NCBI GenBank assembly: GCA_040905025.1
Contig: JBBDSJ010000101.1
Coordinates: forward strand, 1-64,000
DNA: 64,000 nt
Source: JBBDSJ01 sp040905025
Lineage (GTDB): Bacteria; Pseudomonadota; Gammaproteobacteria; Methylohalomonadales; Methylohalomonadaceae
Reading direction: 5' to 3'
The translations under genes and the position numbers were made by a program. Of this stretch, positions 17,919-28,236 are shown piece after piece; within the stretch, counting starts at the first letter, position 1; every line of letters begins with the position of its first letter. The notes below the pieces were generated by a model. That model was not told the DNA's origin and did no database searches. It saw only the letters and a list, made by a program, of their open reading frames with translations.

Positions 17919-17944
17919 AACAGTATTCCTTGTTCAGTACTTCT

Positions 17945-18685
17945 CTAGTCTTCGCCCCCTGTCATCGGCACAAACCCCACCGCCAGCACATTGCGTTGTT
18001 CTATCTCGCCGTCAGAACCCCTGGTCAATAGCATGAGTTCCTGATGTGCCTGCTGTGGCCCCACCGGAATCACCATACGGCCGCCAACGGCGAGTTGTTC
18101 GAGTAATGCCGGTGGCACCTGCTCCGGCGCCGCCGTCACAATAATCGCATCAAACGGCGCCTGCTCCGGCCAACCCTGATAACCATCGCCAATGCGCAGC
18201 TGAATGTTGCCGTAGCCAAGTGACTGCAACACCGATTTTGCCTGCTCGCCCAGTGACGCAATGATTTCGATGCTGTACACCGTGTCCACCAGCTCGGCAA
18301 GAATCGCGGCCTGATAGCCGGAACCGGTACCGATTTCGAGCACCCGATCCGTGGGTTCCAGCGCCAGCAGATCGGTCATGAATGCCACGATAAACGGCTG
18401 CGAAATCGTCTGGTCCGCACCGATTGGCAGTGGCCGGTTCTGATAAGCATGGCTGCGTGCCTGCGGCGGCACAAATTCATGCCGCGGGACATCAGCTAAT
18501 GCCTGCATAACCCTTGCATCAAGTGTCGGCCGGCCGGTATATGTTCCTACCTCGCGTGCCATCGTAGCCACTTCATCTGCCATTGCCATCCGCCGTGCCT
18601 CCCAGTCCGGTTCGGCCATGCTGCACGATACCGATGCAAGCCACAGCAAACCCACGCCGCTGTAGCGCAAGCGTCTTGTCAGCAT
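17945..18685 (-). CDS. Second Pcm-type isoaspartate methyltransferase with an N-terminal signal-like segment
   Basis: The methyltransferase body is close to the 7064 copy: LPIGADQTISQPFIVAFMT, then VLEIGTGSGYQAAILAEL. It is preceded by about 25 residues that look like a signal peptide (basic MLTRRLRY, hydrophobic core, then SCSMAEPDW). AGGTAAG lies just upstream of ATG 18685, and the gene starts two bases after the doxX stop, so this start is well supported. Pcm uses cytosolic SAM, so export is puzzling; a membrane-anchored cytosolic enzyme is also possible. Confidence 0.8.
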   Translation of the reverse strand: MLTRRLRYSGVGLLWLASVSCSMAEPDWEARRMAMADEVATMAREVGTYTGRPTLDARVMQALADVPRHEFVPPQARSHAYQNRPLPIGADQTISQPFIVAFMTDLLALEPTDRVLEIGTGSGYQAAILAELVDTVYSIEIIASLGEQAKSVLQSLGYGNIQLRIGDGYQGWPEQAPFDAIIVTAAPEQVPPALLEQLAVGGRMVIPVGPQQAHQELMLLTRGSDGEIEQRNVLAVGFVPMTGGED

Positions 18686-18687
18686 GC

Positions 18688-19086
18688 TTACCTGTCCCGA
18701 TCGAGACTGATCGGTCCGGCACCGTGTACAACGATATAGAGCATGCCGCCCATCAGAGCGACATTCTTGAAGAAGGCGTTGAATTGCTCAGCATCGGCCC
18801 AGAATGGATGAAATACGAAGTTGATCGGGATAATGAAGAGGAAAATTACCAACGCCGCCCAGCGTGCCTGCCAGCCAACCAGAATCAACAAACCGCCACC
18901 GAGTTCAATCAGTATGGTCAATACCAGCAGAAATTCGGCCATGGGCAATCCCTTGCCGGCCATGTAGGCGGCCGTTTCTTCAAAACCGCCAATCTTGTTC
19001 CAGCCAGCGAAAATAAATAACAACGCCAGCATAATACGACCAATCAGAGGGCCGAATTTTGCCAATGCAGTACAATTTGCCAACAT
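18688..19086 (-). CDS. DoxX-family membrane protein
   Basis: The 132-residue product has about four hydrophobic segments and the DoxX hallmarks GRIMLALLFIFAGWNKI near the N-terminus and ELGGGLLILVGWQARWAAL in the middle. DoxX-like proteins are small inner-membrane proteins of uncertain role, some tied to redox or thiosulfate metabolism. The start at 19086 has GGAGAG four bases upstream. It is translationally close to the signal-bearing Pcm gene, suggesting an operon. Confidence 0.8.
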   Translation of the reverse strand: MLANCTALAKFGPLIGRIMLALLFIFAGWNKIGGFEETAAYMAGKGLPMAEFLLVLTILIELGGGLLILVGWQARWAALVIFLFIIPINFVFHPFWADAEQFNAFFKNVALMGGMLYIVVHGAGPISLDRDR

Positions 19087-19130
19087 GGTTCTCTCCTTAC
19101 CTTTAGTATTTCGAGTTGTGCGTTTATTAT

Positions 19131-19280
19131 TGAGGAACCTCTGATTTATTACGTCCTTTGGTTTCGTAACCGGCGCATCCATTTAGCACTGCTCGTGCTC
19201 TGAGGAGTGGCACACGGATGTGCCGCTAACGGAGCCAAGGATGCAGTATTCATGGATGAATTAATCTGAGCTCCCTTAAT
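19131..19280. repeat. MITE-like modular palindromic repeat, copy 1
   Basis: The ends are imperfect inverted repeats: left AGGAACCTCTGATTTATT, right (reversed) AAGGGAGCTCAGATTAATT. Inside are two copies, in opposite orientation, of a module with consensus rTCCTTnGGnTnCGTAAnCGGC followed by the palindrome GGCACATCCATGTGCC or a variant. No ORF is present. It lies between divergent doxX and apt. A second member is at 26775-27060. The boundaries are approximate. Confidence 0.7.
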
Positions 19281-19313
19281 ATTCCAGTAAACCCAATGCG
19301 GATTTCACTTTCA

Positions 19314-19829
19314 ATGGAACACCTGAAAAAAATCATACGTGATATCCCCGATTTTCCGGAACCCGGCATCATTTTTCGGGATATTACGCCGCTATTGCGC
19401 GACCACGCCAGCATGCTGCAAGTCACCGAACATCTGGTAGCACCATTTAAAGATAGCAGTATTACGGCTGTCGCGGCCATGGAGGCACGCGGTTTTATTT
19501 TTGGCAGTCTGGCCGCGCAGGCCTTGAATGCGGCCTTTGTGCCGCTGCGCAAGCCCGGCAAACTGCCATTTACGACCGAATCCGAAGCCTATGCACTGGA
19601 ATACGGTAATACCAGTCTTGAGATTCACACCGATGCGGTCAGTTCTACTGATCGGGTCTTGCTTATAGATGATCTGATTGCCACGGGCGGCACCGCTGTC
19701 GCCGGCTGCCGGCTGCTTGAGCGGCTCGGCGCAGAAGTGGCAGGTTGTGCCTTTGTCATTGAACTGGATTTTCTGCAGGGCCGGGAAAAACTCAATGGCT
19801 ATGACATTCACACCCTTCTGCACTACTAG
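19314..19829 (+). CDS. apt: Adenine phosphoribosyltransferase
   Basis: It salvages adenine to AMP with PRPP. The family start (LKKIIRDIPDFPEPGIIFRD), AMEARGFIFGS and the PRPP-binding motif VLLIDDLIATGGT are all present. The length of about 171 residues is normal. I prefer ATG 19314 (MEHLKK) over ATG 19296 by comparison with relatives; neither has a strong Shine-Dalgarno sequence. The repeat element ends about 35 bases upstream, so the apt promoter is probably within or beside it. Confidence 0.92.
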   Translation: MEHLKKIIRDIPDFPEPGIIFRDITPLLRDHASMLQVTEHLVAPFKDSSITAVAAMEARGFIFGSLAAQALNAAFVPLRKPGKLPFTTESEAYALEYGNTSLEIHTDAVSSTDRVLLIDDLIATGGTAVAGCRLLERLGAEVAGCAFVIELDFLQGREKLNGYDIHTLLHY

Positions 19830-19870
19830 GCCGGTCGGGTCCATTTTCCCTGACGGCCAGCGGTAAACTG

Positions 19871-20275
19871 TTGTCAGACACAGCCGCCATCGATTATTTA
19901 CTACTGGCCGACCTGCTGGTCATCCTGCATGCCTTGTTTGTGGTGTTTGTGGTACTGGGCGGGTTGCTGGTCTGGCGCTGGCACTGGCTCGCCTGGCTGC
20001 ATCTGCCGGCGATCCTCTGGGCGATCATTCTTGAGAGCTTTGGCCTGATTTGCCCACTGACACCACTGGAAAACCACTGGCGCATGCTGGCAGGAGATGC
20101 AGGTGTATATGAAACGACGTTTATTCAGCAATATCTGTTGCCGCTGCTGTATCCGGCCGGACTGACAGCACAAATCCAGTGGCTGCTGGCCGCTGGCGTA
20201 TTTCTCCTGAATTTACTGATCTATGCCGGCCTGTATTGGTATTGGCGGCAGCAACCCCGCACTAGTTGGCAATAA
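19871..20275 (+). CDS. DUF2784 small membrane protein
   Basis: The 134-residue protein has four hydrophobic helices and the conserved blocks ILHALFVVFVVLGG and ESFGLICPLTPLENHWR, matching DUF2784. The function is unknown. The start appears to be TTG at 19871. It follows apt by 41 bases, and its end overlaps by 14 bases the 3' end of the opposing PAS-GGDEF gene. Confidence 0.75.
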   Translation: MSDTAAIDYLLLADLLVILHALFVVFVVLGGLLVWRWHWLAWLHLPAILWAIILESFGLICPLTPLENHWRMLAGDAGVYETTFIQQYLLPLLYPAGLTAQIQWLLAAGVFLLNLLIYAGLYWYWRQQPRTSWQ

Positions 20276-21182
20276 TGGCCTGATCACGGCCGGCGGCCTT
20301 GGCGGCATACAGCTGTTCATCGGCGACACGTATTAATTCCTTGCTATTGCTGCCGTGCCGGGGAAAAACAGCTCCACCTATCGATATGGTAACCACGGGC
20401 AGCGTCTGGCCGGCATAGTCAACCTGCAAGGATCGAGTCTCCTGACAAAGCTTTGTGGCGCGCTGTTTAAGGATGGTTTCGTTCGCACCAGGCAGCATCG
20501 CGGAAAATTCCTCGCCACCATAACGACTGACCACATCCTCGGCGCGCATATTTGCTGTCAGGTGGTGCGCCAACTCCTGCAATACCGCATCACCGGCCTG
20601 ATGACCGTAGTTATCATTAAACGGTTTGAACTGATCAATGTCGATCATTAACACACCGATTTCATACTTGTCGCGTGTCGCCCGTTTGATCTCGCGTTCC
20701 AGCGACTCCGAGAAATAGCGGCGATTAAAGCATTGTGTCAACGGATCACGAACAGACTGCTCATAAAGTGCCTGTTCAGCCTAATGCCGCTCGGTAATAT
20801 CAATCGATGCACCGACATAACCTCGAAAATCACCTGCTTCATCATAGTTAGGGCTGCCACTATCAAGCATCCAGCGGTATTCACCATCATGCCGGCGTAA
20901 CCGGTAGATAATTTCAAACTCTTTCTGCGCTGCGAACGCCGCCTTGATACTGGCAACCGCGCCGCTGCGATCCTCCGGGTGCAACGCCTGATACCAGGTA
21001 TCACCGTCCAGCTTGACATCATCAGCGGCACCGGTAAATTCACGCCAGTGATGATTGAAATAAAAACTGTTACCGGAACTGTCTGCCATCCATAAAATCA
21101 CTGGCGCACTTTCGGCCATGACCTGATATCTGTAGCCAGCTTTTTGCAAACGTGAATTGTTATTCTGCTGTGGTTTGGCCAT
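20262..21182 (-). pseudogene. PAS-GGDEF diguanylate cyclase interrupted by an in-frame TAG
   Basis: One reading frame runs from ATG 21182 to 20262 with a single amber codon at 20781-20783. The upstream part is a PAS/PAC domain (about residues 20-130) ending ...DITERH. After TAG the same frame continues AEQALYEQSVRDPLTQCFNRRYF, a normal PAS-to-GGDEF linker, and then a complete GGDEF domain with active-site RYGGEEF. A CAG-to-TAG change in an intact c-di-GMP synthase is the simplest reading. The GGDEF part could be made from an internal start (about 20741). Suppression or sequencing error are alternatives. Confidence 0.8.
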
Positions 21183-21231
21183 AAATTATCATAACTCGCC
21201 GACTGACATACATACAGTCATTAATTCAGTG

Positions 21232-21993
21232 CTATGCGCTCAGGCCGCCATTAACCTTTAACGTCTGACCGGTAATAAAGCCCGCATCATCAGAAGCAAG
21301 ATACGCTACTGCCGCGGCAATATCATCCGGCGTACCGAAACGCCGTAGCGGCGTCTGCTCAATCACACCTTGATAATATTCCGGCGTCATGGCCTCCTGT
21401 GCAAACGCTGTCGCAATCCAGCCGGGCGCAACGTCATTGACACGCACGTTCGGCGCCAGACTCTGTGCCAGACATTTCGTAAAGGCATTTATTCCACCCT
21501 TCACCGCTGCGAACATTTCCGGATTACGACCCGGCATACCCTGATCAATCAAATCCCAGGAAATATTCACAATCACACCACCATCTGCCTGCGCCTGCAT
21601 CACCGGCGCGACTGCCCAGCTGCCATACATGGTGCCTTGCAAATCCACTGCCAGCAGTTGTTGCAACTTGGCATAGTCATCAAGTCTGGCACCGGCACCG
21701 GTGAGAATATCGGCACCGGCATTGTTGACCCAGATATCAACCCGCCCGAGCCAGTTTCTCGCAGTCGTCACCAGTTTTTCAACCGCTGCCGGTGCTGCCA
21801 TATCGGCAGCTACGGCCAGCGCCTGACCACCACTGGCTTCGATTTCTGTCACCAGTGCCTGAGCCTTGTCTGCCGACTGCCGGTAATTGATCACGACGGC
21901 AGCGCCTTCAGCCGCCAGGCGTCTTGCTATTGCCGCACCAATACCACTACTGGCACCGGTCACAACCGCCGTTTTATTGATAAGTCGTCGCAT
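21232..21993 (-). CDS. SDR-family protein with Phe in place of the catalytic Tyr
   Basis: The Rossmann motif TGASSGIGAAIARRLAAEG and NNAGAD mark a classical short-chain dehydrogenase of 253 residues, with the usual C-terminal YLASDDAGFITGQTLKVNGG. At the active site, where YxxxK is expected, the sequence is FAAVK (in NPEMFAAVKGGINAF), preceded by NISWDLIDQG. The general-base Tyr is therefore absent, while Lys and a Ser candidate remain. It may be a divergent enzyme or a binding protein. Its substrate is unknown. It is preceded by glnE on the same strand. Confidence 0.8.
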   Translation of the reverse strand: MRRLINKTAVVTGASSGIGAAIARRLAAEGAAVVINYRQSADKAQALVTEIEASGGQALAVAADMAAPAAVEKLVTTARNWLGRVDIWVNNAGADILTGAGARLDDYAKLQQLLAVDLQGTMYGSWAVAPVMQAQADGGVIVNISWDLIDQGMPGRNPEMFAAVKGGINAFTKCLAQSLAPNVRVNDVAPGWIATAFAQEAMTPEYYQGVIEQTPLRRFGTPDDIAAAVAYLASDDAGFITGQTLKVNGGLSA

Positions 21994-22029
21994 AGCGTGT
22001 GTATTTCAGCATGAATTGATACTTCAAAC

Positions 22030-23394
22030 TCAGACAGCCAGAACGCTGTCAAATATGCCGCGCACCTCGGCACTGACGGCTCTGTAGCGTTCCAGCAGTT
22101 CAGCACCTGCAGCCGCATCATCTGCGGCAGTAATATGCATACTGCGTGCAAGCGTGGTGCAAGCGTCAGCTTCACGGCTTATCCGGCTGACCGGCTTCAT
22201 ATCGAATACCCGCATGCGGCTCTCGATAGTTTTCAAAAAGTCATAAGCCTGCAGCAGTGTCTGGCAATGCGTTTCGGATAAATAACCCAGTTGCGTAGCG
22301 GCACGCAGCGCCTGACGCGTACTTCCGGTCTGCAGACTTTGTTCTTTATAACCATGCGCGAGTTGCAGATAATGACTGATGAAATCAATATCCATCACGC
22401 CACCCTTACCGCGCTTGATATCATGGTATCCGGCCGGGCTACCGAGCTCATGCTCAACCCGGGCACGCATTTGCCGGATCTCGGTACGCAGGAAGTCGTG
22501 ATCATATTGTGTATATATTGAAGCGTTAACCTTTTCCAGGACTGATGCCGCGGTATTGTTCGGATCCACCACAGGCCGGCAACGCGTCATCATTTGCCGT
22601 TCCCAGATATCGCGTTCAACCGCGTGATAATCCACGAAGGATTCACGCGATGAGACCAATGCGCCGGCCTTGCCATGCGGACGCAAACGCATATCAACTT
22701 CGTACAGACTGCCGGCCGGCGATGTCATCGCAATCCCGCGCAATAACATCCGCACCAGCCGCATGGCCTGGGTCAGTTCTTCATTATGCTCATCGGAATT
22801 GTTATCGTCCGCGTCACGCGCATACAGAAAAATCAAATCCAGATCCGAGCCGAAATTCATTTCATTTCCGGCCATGCGTCCCATGCCGAGCACAGACAGG
22901 GCATGCGCCATGTCGATCTGCATGTAATCACTGTAAATTTTCAGGGCAACCGACAGGGTTTCTTCGGCAAGCGTTGTCAGAAACTGTTCGATTGTTTCCT
23001 GATCGAACTGGCCACGCAAATCGGCAAGCAACAGCTGCAGCATGATACCGTTTTTCTCAATGCGCAAAGCATCCAGTGCTGCCTCAACATCTGCATCTGC
23101 CGGTTGCTGCAAACGTGTACGAATGGCAGCACGATCAAAATCTGCCGGCATTGTTGCAGCAAACAATGGCAAGGCTGCCGGGCCACGATAAAACAGATAG
23201 CGCGTAAACGACCAGCTGGCACCGAAGACCCTGACGATATCCTGTAACGTGGCAACAGATTCTGACCAGTGTTCATGCTGGACCAGCTCCAGCCAGCGTT
23301 CAAGACTCGCATAAGCGGAGTCCTGGTGCCAGGCTTCAGCCAGAGCAGTCTGTGCTTCGGGATTATCAGTTTGCTTGTTCATGTATTGCAGCAA
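22030..23394 (-). CDS. glnE: GlnE C-terminal half (adenylyltransferase domain)
   Basis: This segment carries the second nucleotidyltransferase domain of glutamine-synthetase adenylyltransferase, which attaches AMP to GlnA. GRMAGNEMNFGSDLDLIFLY is its catalytic signature, and the helical GlnE C-terminal domain follows. It is in the same frame as the N-terminal half at 23398-24735 and separated from it by a TGA codon only. If translated independently, it would begin at TTG 23394 or ATG 23382 (MNKQTDNPE); neither has an obvious Shine-Dalgarno sequence. The 454 codons correspond to the C-terminal half of the usual protein of about 950 residues. Confidence 0.85.
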   Translation of the reverse strand: MLQYMNKQTDNPEAQTALAEAWHQDSAYASLERWLELVQHEHWSESVATLQDIVRVFGASWSFTRYLFYRGPAALPLFAATMPADFDRAAIRTRLQQPADADVEAALDALRIEKNGIMLQLLLADLRGQFDQETIEQFLTTLAEETLSVALKIYSDYMQIDMAHALSVLGMGRMAGNEMNFGSDLDLIFLYARDADDNNSDEHNEELTQAMRLVRMLLRGIAMTSPAGSLYEVDMRLRPHGKAGALVSSRESFVDYHAVERDIWERQMMTRCRPVVDPNNTAASVLEKVNASIYTQYDHDFLRTEIRQMRARVEHELGSPAGYHDIKRGKGGVMDIDFISHYLQLAHGYKEQSLQTGSTRQALRAATQLGYLSETHCQTLLQAYDFLKTIESRMRVFDMKPVSRISREADACTTLARSMHITAADDAAAGAELLERYRAVSAEVRGIFDSVLAV

Positions 23395-23397
23395 CCA

Positions 23398-24734
23398 TCA
23401 TTTAGAAATGGTCCCGGTTTTGTTTTCTTCATCAGTGATTTGCTCGGGCAGAATCCGTTCAAAACAACTGCGTGCCAGCGTCTGATGACGTTCAAGCTCA
23501 GTCTCAAATGCATCCAGCGCATCACTGCCGGTATTCGCGTAACCGAGTGAACGTGCCAGCACGCGCCGCTCTGCCTCGTTATCAGGCAGGTGATGCGTTT
23601 GCCGCTCATCAATCATTTGCAGACGATTTTCCAGTTGCCGCAAAAACAGATAACTTTTACGGATTGCGCCGGCTTCATCAGCAGAAAGTAAGCCGGCCTT
23701 TACCAGTGCGCGCATGGCGGCCAGTGTATTGGTTGTTTTCAGTTCCGGGTGTTTGCCACCATTGACCAGTTGCAACATCTGCACAAAAAACTCAATATCG
23801 CGAATGCCACCAACGCCAACCTTGACATCCCAGCTGCCGGCACGCTGGCGTTGTTTTGTCATGTCCGACTTGATTTTAATAAAGCGTTCCAGATCGGTGC
23901 TGCCAAATGTGCGGGAAAACACGAACGGCTGCAAACGTGCCAGCAGATCATTTCCCAGGTCATAACTGACCGAATCAGTACCGGCAATCACGCGTGCGCG
24001 CAACCAGGCAAACCGTTCCCAGCTTTCCGAACTGCCTTCGTAATATTGCTCGGTTTCATCCACTGACATCGCCAGCGGCCCACTGCGGCCCCAGGGTCGG
24101 AGTTTCAGATCGACACGATATAAAAAGCCGTCAACATCGGGCTCTTCCAGTGCCCGGCTGAACTGGCGAATACAGCGAATAACCTGCTTGCCATATTCAT
24201 CATAATCACCTGCATACTCATCCGGGTTTGCCGTCACAAAAACCAGGTCCACATCCGAACTGTAATTCAACTCGGCTGCACCCAGCTTGCCCAGTCCAAA
24301 CATACACAATGGCATTTCAATGACCTGATCGCGGCATAACTGCAGTGCCTGTTGTAAAACGGTTTCCGCCAGTCGTGTCAAACCATCCAGCAAGGCCGGA
24401 TAGTCATCCAGCGATGTCAGCAAATCCGCACGCGTCAGCCGTAACAGTTCACGGTATTTATAATATTTTAGAGCTGTGAAATCCTCGCTGTCGGCACTAC
24501 TAACGGCACCATCAATTGGCTGCCGAAAGGTGTCTATAACCTCGGGATGCCGGCACAGCAATCGAAACAGGAAATTGGAAATACTGATGACCGCAACCAG
24601 TTCAGCCAGACCGGCAGCCGGCAGGTTTTCAATCTGCCGGCGCAGATCCTGATCCTCGAACAACTGCTGAAAGCGTAATGTCGCCTGCTCCGGCGCCGCT
24701 GATTCAGCCAGCAGTTTATCGAGTCCGGCCGTCA

Positions 24735-24735
<1 letters not shown>
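23398..24735 (-). CDS. glnE: GlnE N-terminal half (adenylyl-removing domain), ending at an in-frame TGA
   Basis: From ATG 24735 (MTAGLDKLLAE) it encodes about 445 residues. These include the first nucleotidyltransferase signature ELNYSSDVDLVF and the helical domain, which is the half that removes AMP from glutamine synthetase. The frame ends ...TGTISK-TGA at 23398-23400 and continues open into the C-terminal half. The stop falls in the inter-domain linker. The start codon shares one base with the thiC stop (TAATG), so translation is probably coupled to thiC. It may be a true split, a recent nonsense mutation, or a sequencing error. Confidence 0.85.
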
Positions 24736-26615
<1,880 letters not shown>

Positions 26616-26659
26616 AAACTGGCCTCGTCACATAAGATTCTGGATGTGTTCGCGCACCA

Positions 26660-26768
26660 GGAGGAGAGTGCTGGCTTCCCTACGCCGGTACTAACCGGAT
26701 CAGGTTCAAGGGACTCTCTCAGTTCCGCACTGGCGATAACACCAGTTACAGAACACCCCCAGCTTGCA
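26660..26768 (-). promoter_or_regulatory. TPP riboswitch (THI element) upstream of thiC
   Basis: The minus strand carries the conserved pieces in order: GGGGGTG near 26758, CTGAGAG near 26718, CCCTTGAACCTGATCCGGTT, and GTAGGGAAGC ending near 26673. Spacing fits the thi-box fold. It ends 45 bases before the thiC start codon, so control is probably at translation initiation, or by a terminator I cannot delimit. The riboswitch begins within 10 bases of the adjacent repeat element. Confidence 0.93.
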
Positions 26769-26774
26769 CCTAAA

Positions 26775-27060
26775 TTAAAGAAGCTCTGATTAATTCATCC
26801 ATGAATACTGCATCCTTAGCTTCATAAGCGGCACATCCATGTGCCATTTCTCAGAGCACGAAAATCAAAAATTGTGATTTTCGATATTCCATCCTTAGGT
26901 TCGTAACCGCTACATCCATGTAGCACTTCTCTTCATTTTTCAGCCACTTAAGTGGCTGAAAAATGGCAGTACATCCATGTACTGCAGGAACCTCTGGGCA
27001 GTAGCGCATGGATGCGCCGGTTACGAAACCAAAGGACATAATAAATCAGAGGTTCCTTAA
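26775..27060. repeat. MITE-like modular palindromic repeat, copy 2
   Basis: The 286-bp element has terminal inverted repeats TTAAAGAAGCTCTGATTAATT and TTAAGGAACCTCTGATTTATT (right end reversed), both beginning TTAA, which may include a target duplication. It holds three modules of the form ATCCTT(A/T)GGTTCGTAACCGn ending in palindromes such as GGCACATCCATGTGCC and CTACATCCATGTAG. Further hairpins include a 14-bp stem with TTAA loop (CATTTTTCAGCCAC...) and GAAAATCA...TGATTTTC. An internal AGGAACCTCTG at 26986-26996 suggests nesting. There is no ORF. Confidence 0.8.
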
Positions 27061-27105
27061 CGCGGCGGCGGCTGACGCAGCGCACCATCTGCAGCCACGA
27101 TGCGA

Positions 27106-27111
27106 TATAAT
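27106..27111 (+). promoter_or_regulatory. Possible -10 box for the Pcm3-rhodanese-tolC run
   Basis: A perfect TATAAT lies 70 bases before the methyltransferase ATG at 27181. No convincing -35 hexamer is seen 16-18 bases upstream. An imperfect direct repeat (ACAAGrCCCGACTTG, twice) follows it in the 5' leader. Confidence 0.35.
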
Positions 27112-27180
27112 GCTAGCATCATAACAAGACCCGACTTGATAACAAGGCCCGACTTGCCAAGACCAACTAAATAGCAGCCC

Positions 27181-27834
27181 ATGAATTTCGAACTCGCCCG
27201 GCATAACATGATTGAACAACAGATCCGCACCTGGGAGGTGCTGGATCAGAATGTACTCGATCGCATTGCCGATCTGCATCGTGAAGACTTCATGCCGGCG
27301 GAATACCGGCGACTGGCACTGGCTGACATCAATATTCCCATCGGTCATGGCCAGCTCAGCTTGAGCCCGAAACTTGAAGCGCGCCTGTTGCAGACGCTCA
27401 TGTTGACTGGTACCGAAGAAGTACTCGAAGTCGGCACCGGTTGCGGTTATCTCACCGCCCTGCTGGCACGCTCGGCCGCACATGTTGTCAGTGTCGATAT
27501 CCATGCCGATTTCAGCCGTGATACTGCAACCAAACTGCTGCATGCAGGTATCGAAAATGTCACACTCGCCACCGGCGACGCCATTCACGGCTGGCCAACT
27601 GCAGCACCTTATGATGCCATCGCCGTCACCGGTTCGGTGCCTGTGCTAACCGGGCACTGGCAGCAGCAGCTCAGTACCGGTGGCCGCCTGTTTGTGATTG
27701 TCGGCGAATCACCGGTGATGGAAGCCTGGCTGATTCGCCGCGTCGGTGAAACTGAATGGGCACGCGAAAGCCTGTTTGAAACGGATTTGCCGGCACTTAT
27801 TGGCGCTACAACTGCCTCTGCATTTGAATTTTAA
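27181..27834 (+). CDS. Third Pcm-type methyltransferase (PimT-like)
   Basis: The 217-residue product has the SAM motif VLEVGTGCGYLTALLAR and the Pcm fold. The substrate loop reads IPIGHGQLSLSPKLEARLL instead of PIGxxQTISQP, as in the divergent Pcm homologues found next to rhodanese and TolC genes. Isoaspartate specificity is therefore uncertain. It starts a plus-strand run with the rhodanese and tolC. Confidence 0.8.
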   Translation: MNFELARHNMIEQQIRTWEVLDQNVLDRIADLHREDFMPAEYRRLALADINIPIGHGQLSLSPKLEARLLQTLMLTGTEEVLEVGTGCGYLTALLARSAAHVVSVDIHADFSRDTATKLLHAGIENVTLATGDAIHGWPTAAPYDAIAVTGSVPVLTGHWQQQLSTGGRLFVIVGESPVMEAWLIRRVGETEWARESLFETDLPALIGATTASAFEF

Positions 27835-27912
27835 AACTGTTCTGACTTTCACAGAGTTCCCTTGAATTGAATATTTATTTACCCTGTTCTGACCCCGCAA
27901 CGAGATGGATTG

Positions 27913-28233
27913 ATGCAAAAAATCACCCCTGAACAACTGCAAGAACGCCTGCAACAGGATGGCCCGGCACCGGTATTGCTTGACGTGCGCGAAGACTGGG
28001 AATTTGAGCGCTGCCACATCGACAATTCAGTCCACATTCCGATGAGCCAGATCGCCGGCGAATATGATCAACTGGATGAAGACACTGAAACGGTCGTGAT
28101 ATGCCATCATGGCATGCGCAGTCTGCAGGTCGCGCAGTATCTTGAAGCGCAGGGTTTCAGCAATATCGCGAATCTGGATGGCGGTATTGATGCCTGGGCG
28201 AAGACTGTTGACCCGGACATGGAACAATACTGA
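27913..28233 (+). CDS. Single-domain rhodanese
   Basis: The 106-residue protein carries LLDVREDWEFERCHIDNSVH, the active-site loop CHHGMRS with the persulfide-forming Cys, and the closing NLDGGIDAWAK. Single-domain rhodaneses carry sulfane sulfur; the acceptor here is unknown. It follows the Pcm homologue by 78 bases and ends three bases before the tolC start. Confidence 0.88.
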   Translation: MQKITPEQLQERLQQDGPAPVLLDVREDWEFERCHIDNSVHIPMSQIAGEYDQLDEDTETVVICHHGMRSLQVAQYLEAQGFSNIANLDGGIDAWAKTVDPDMEQY

Positions 28234-28236
28234 CTC

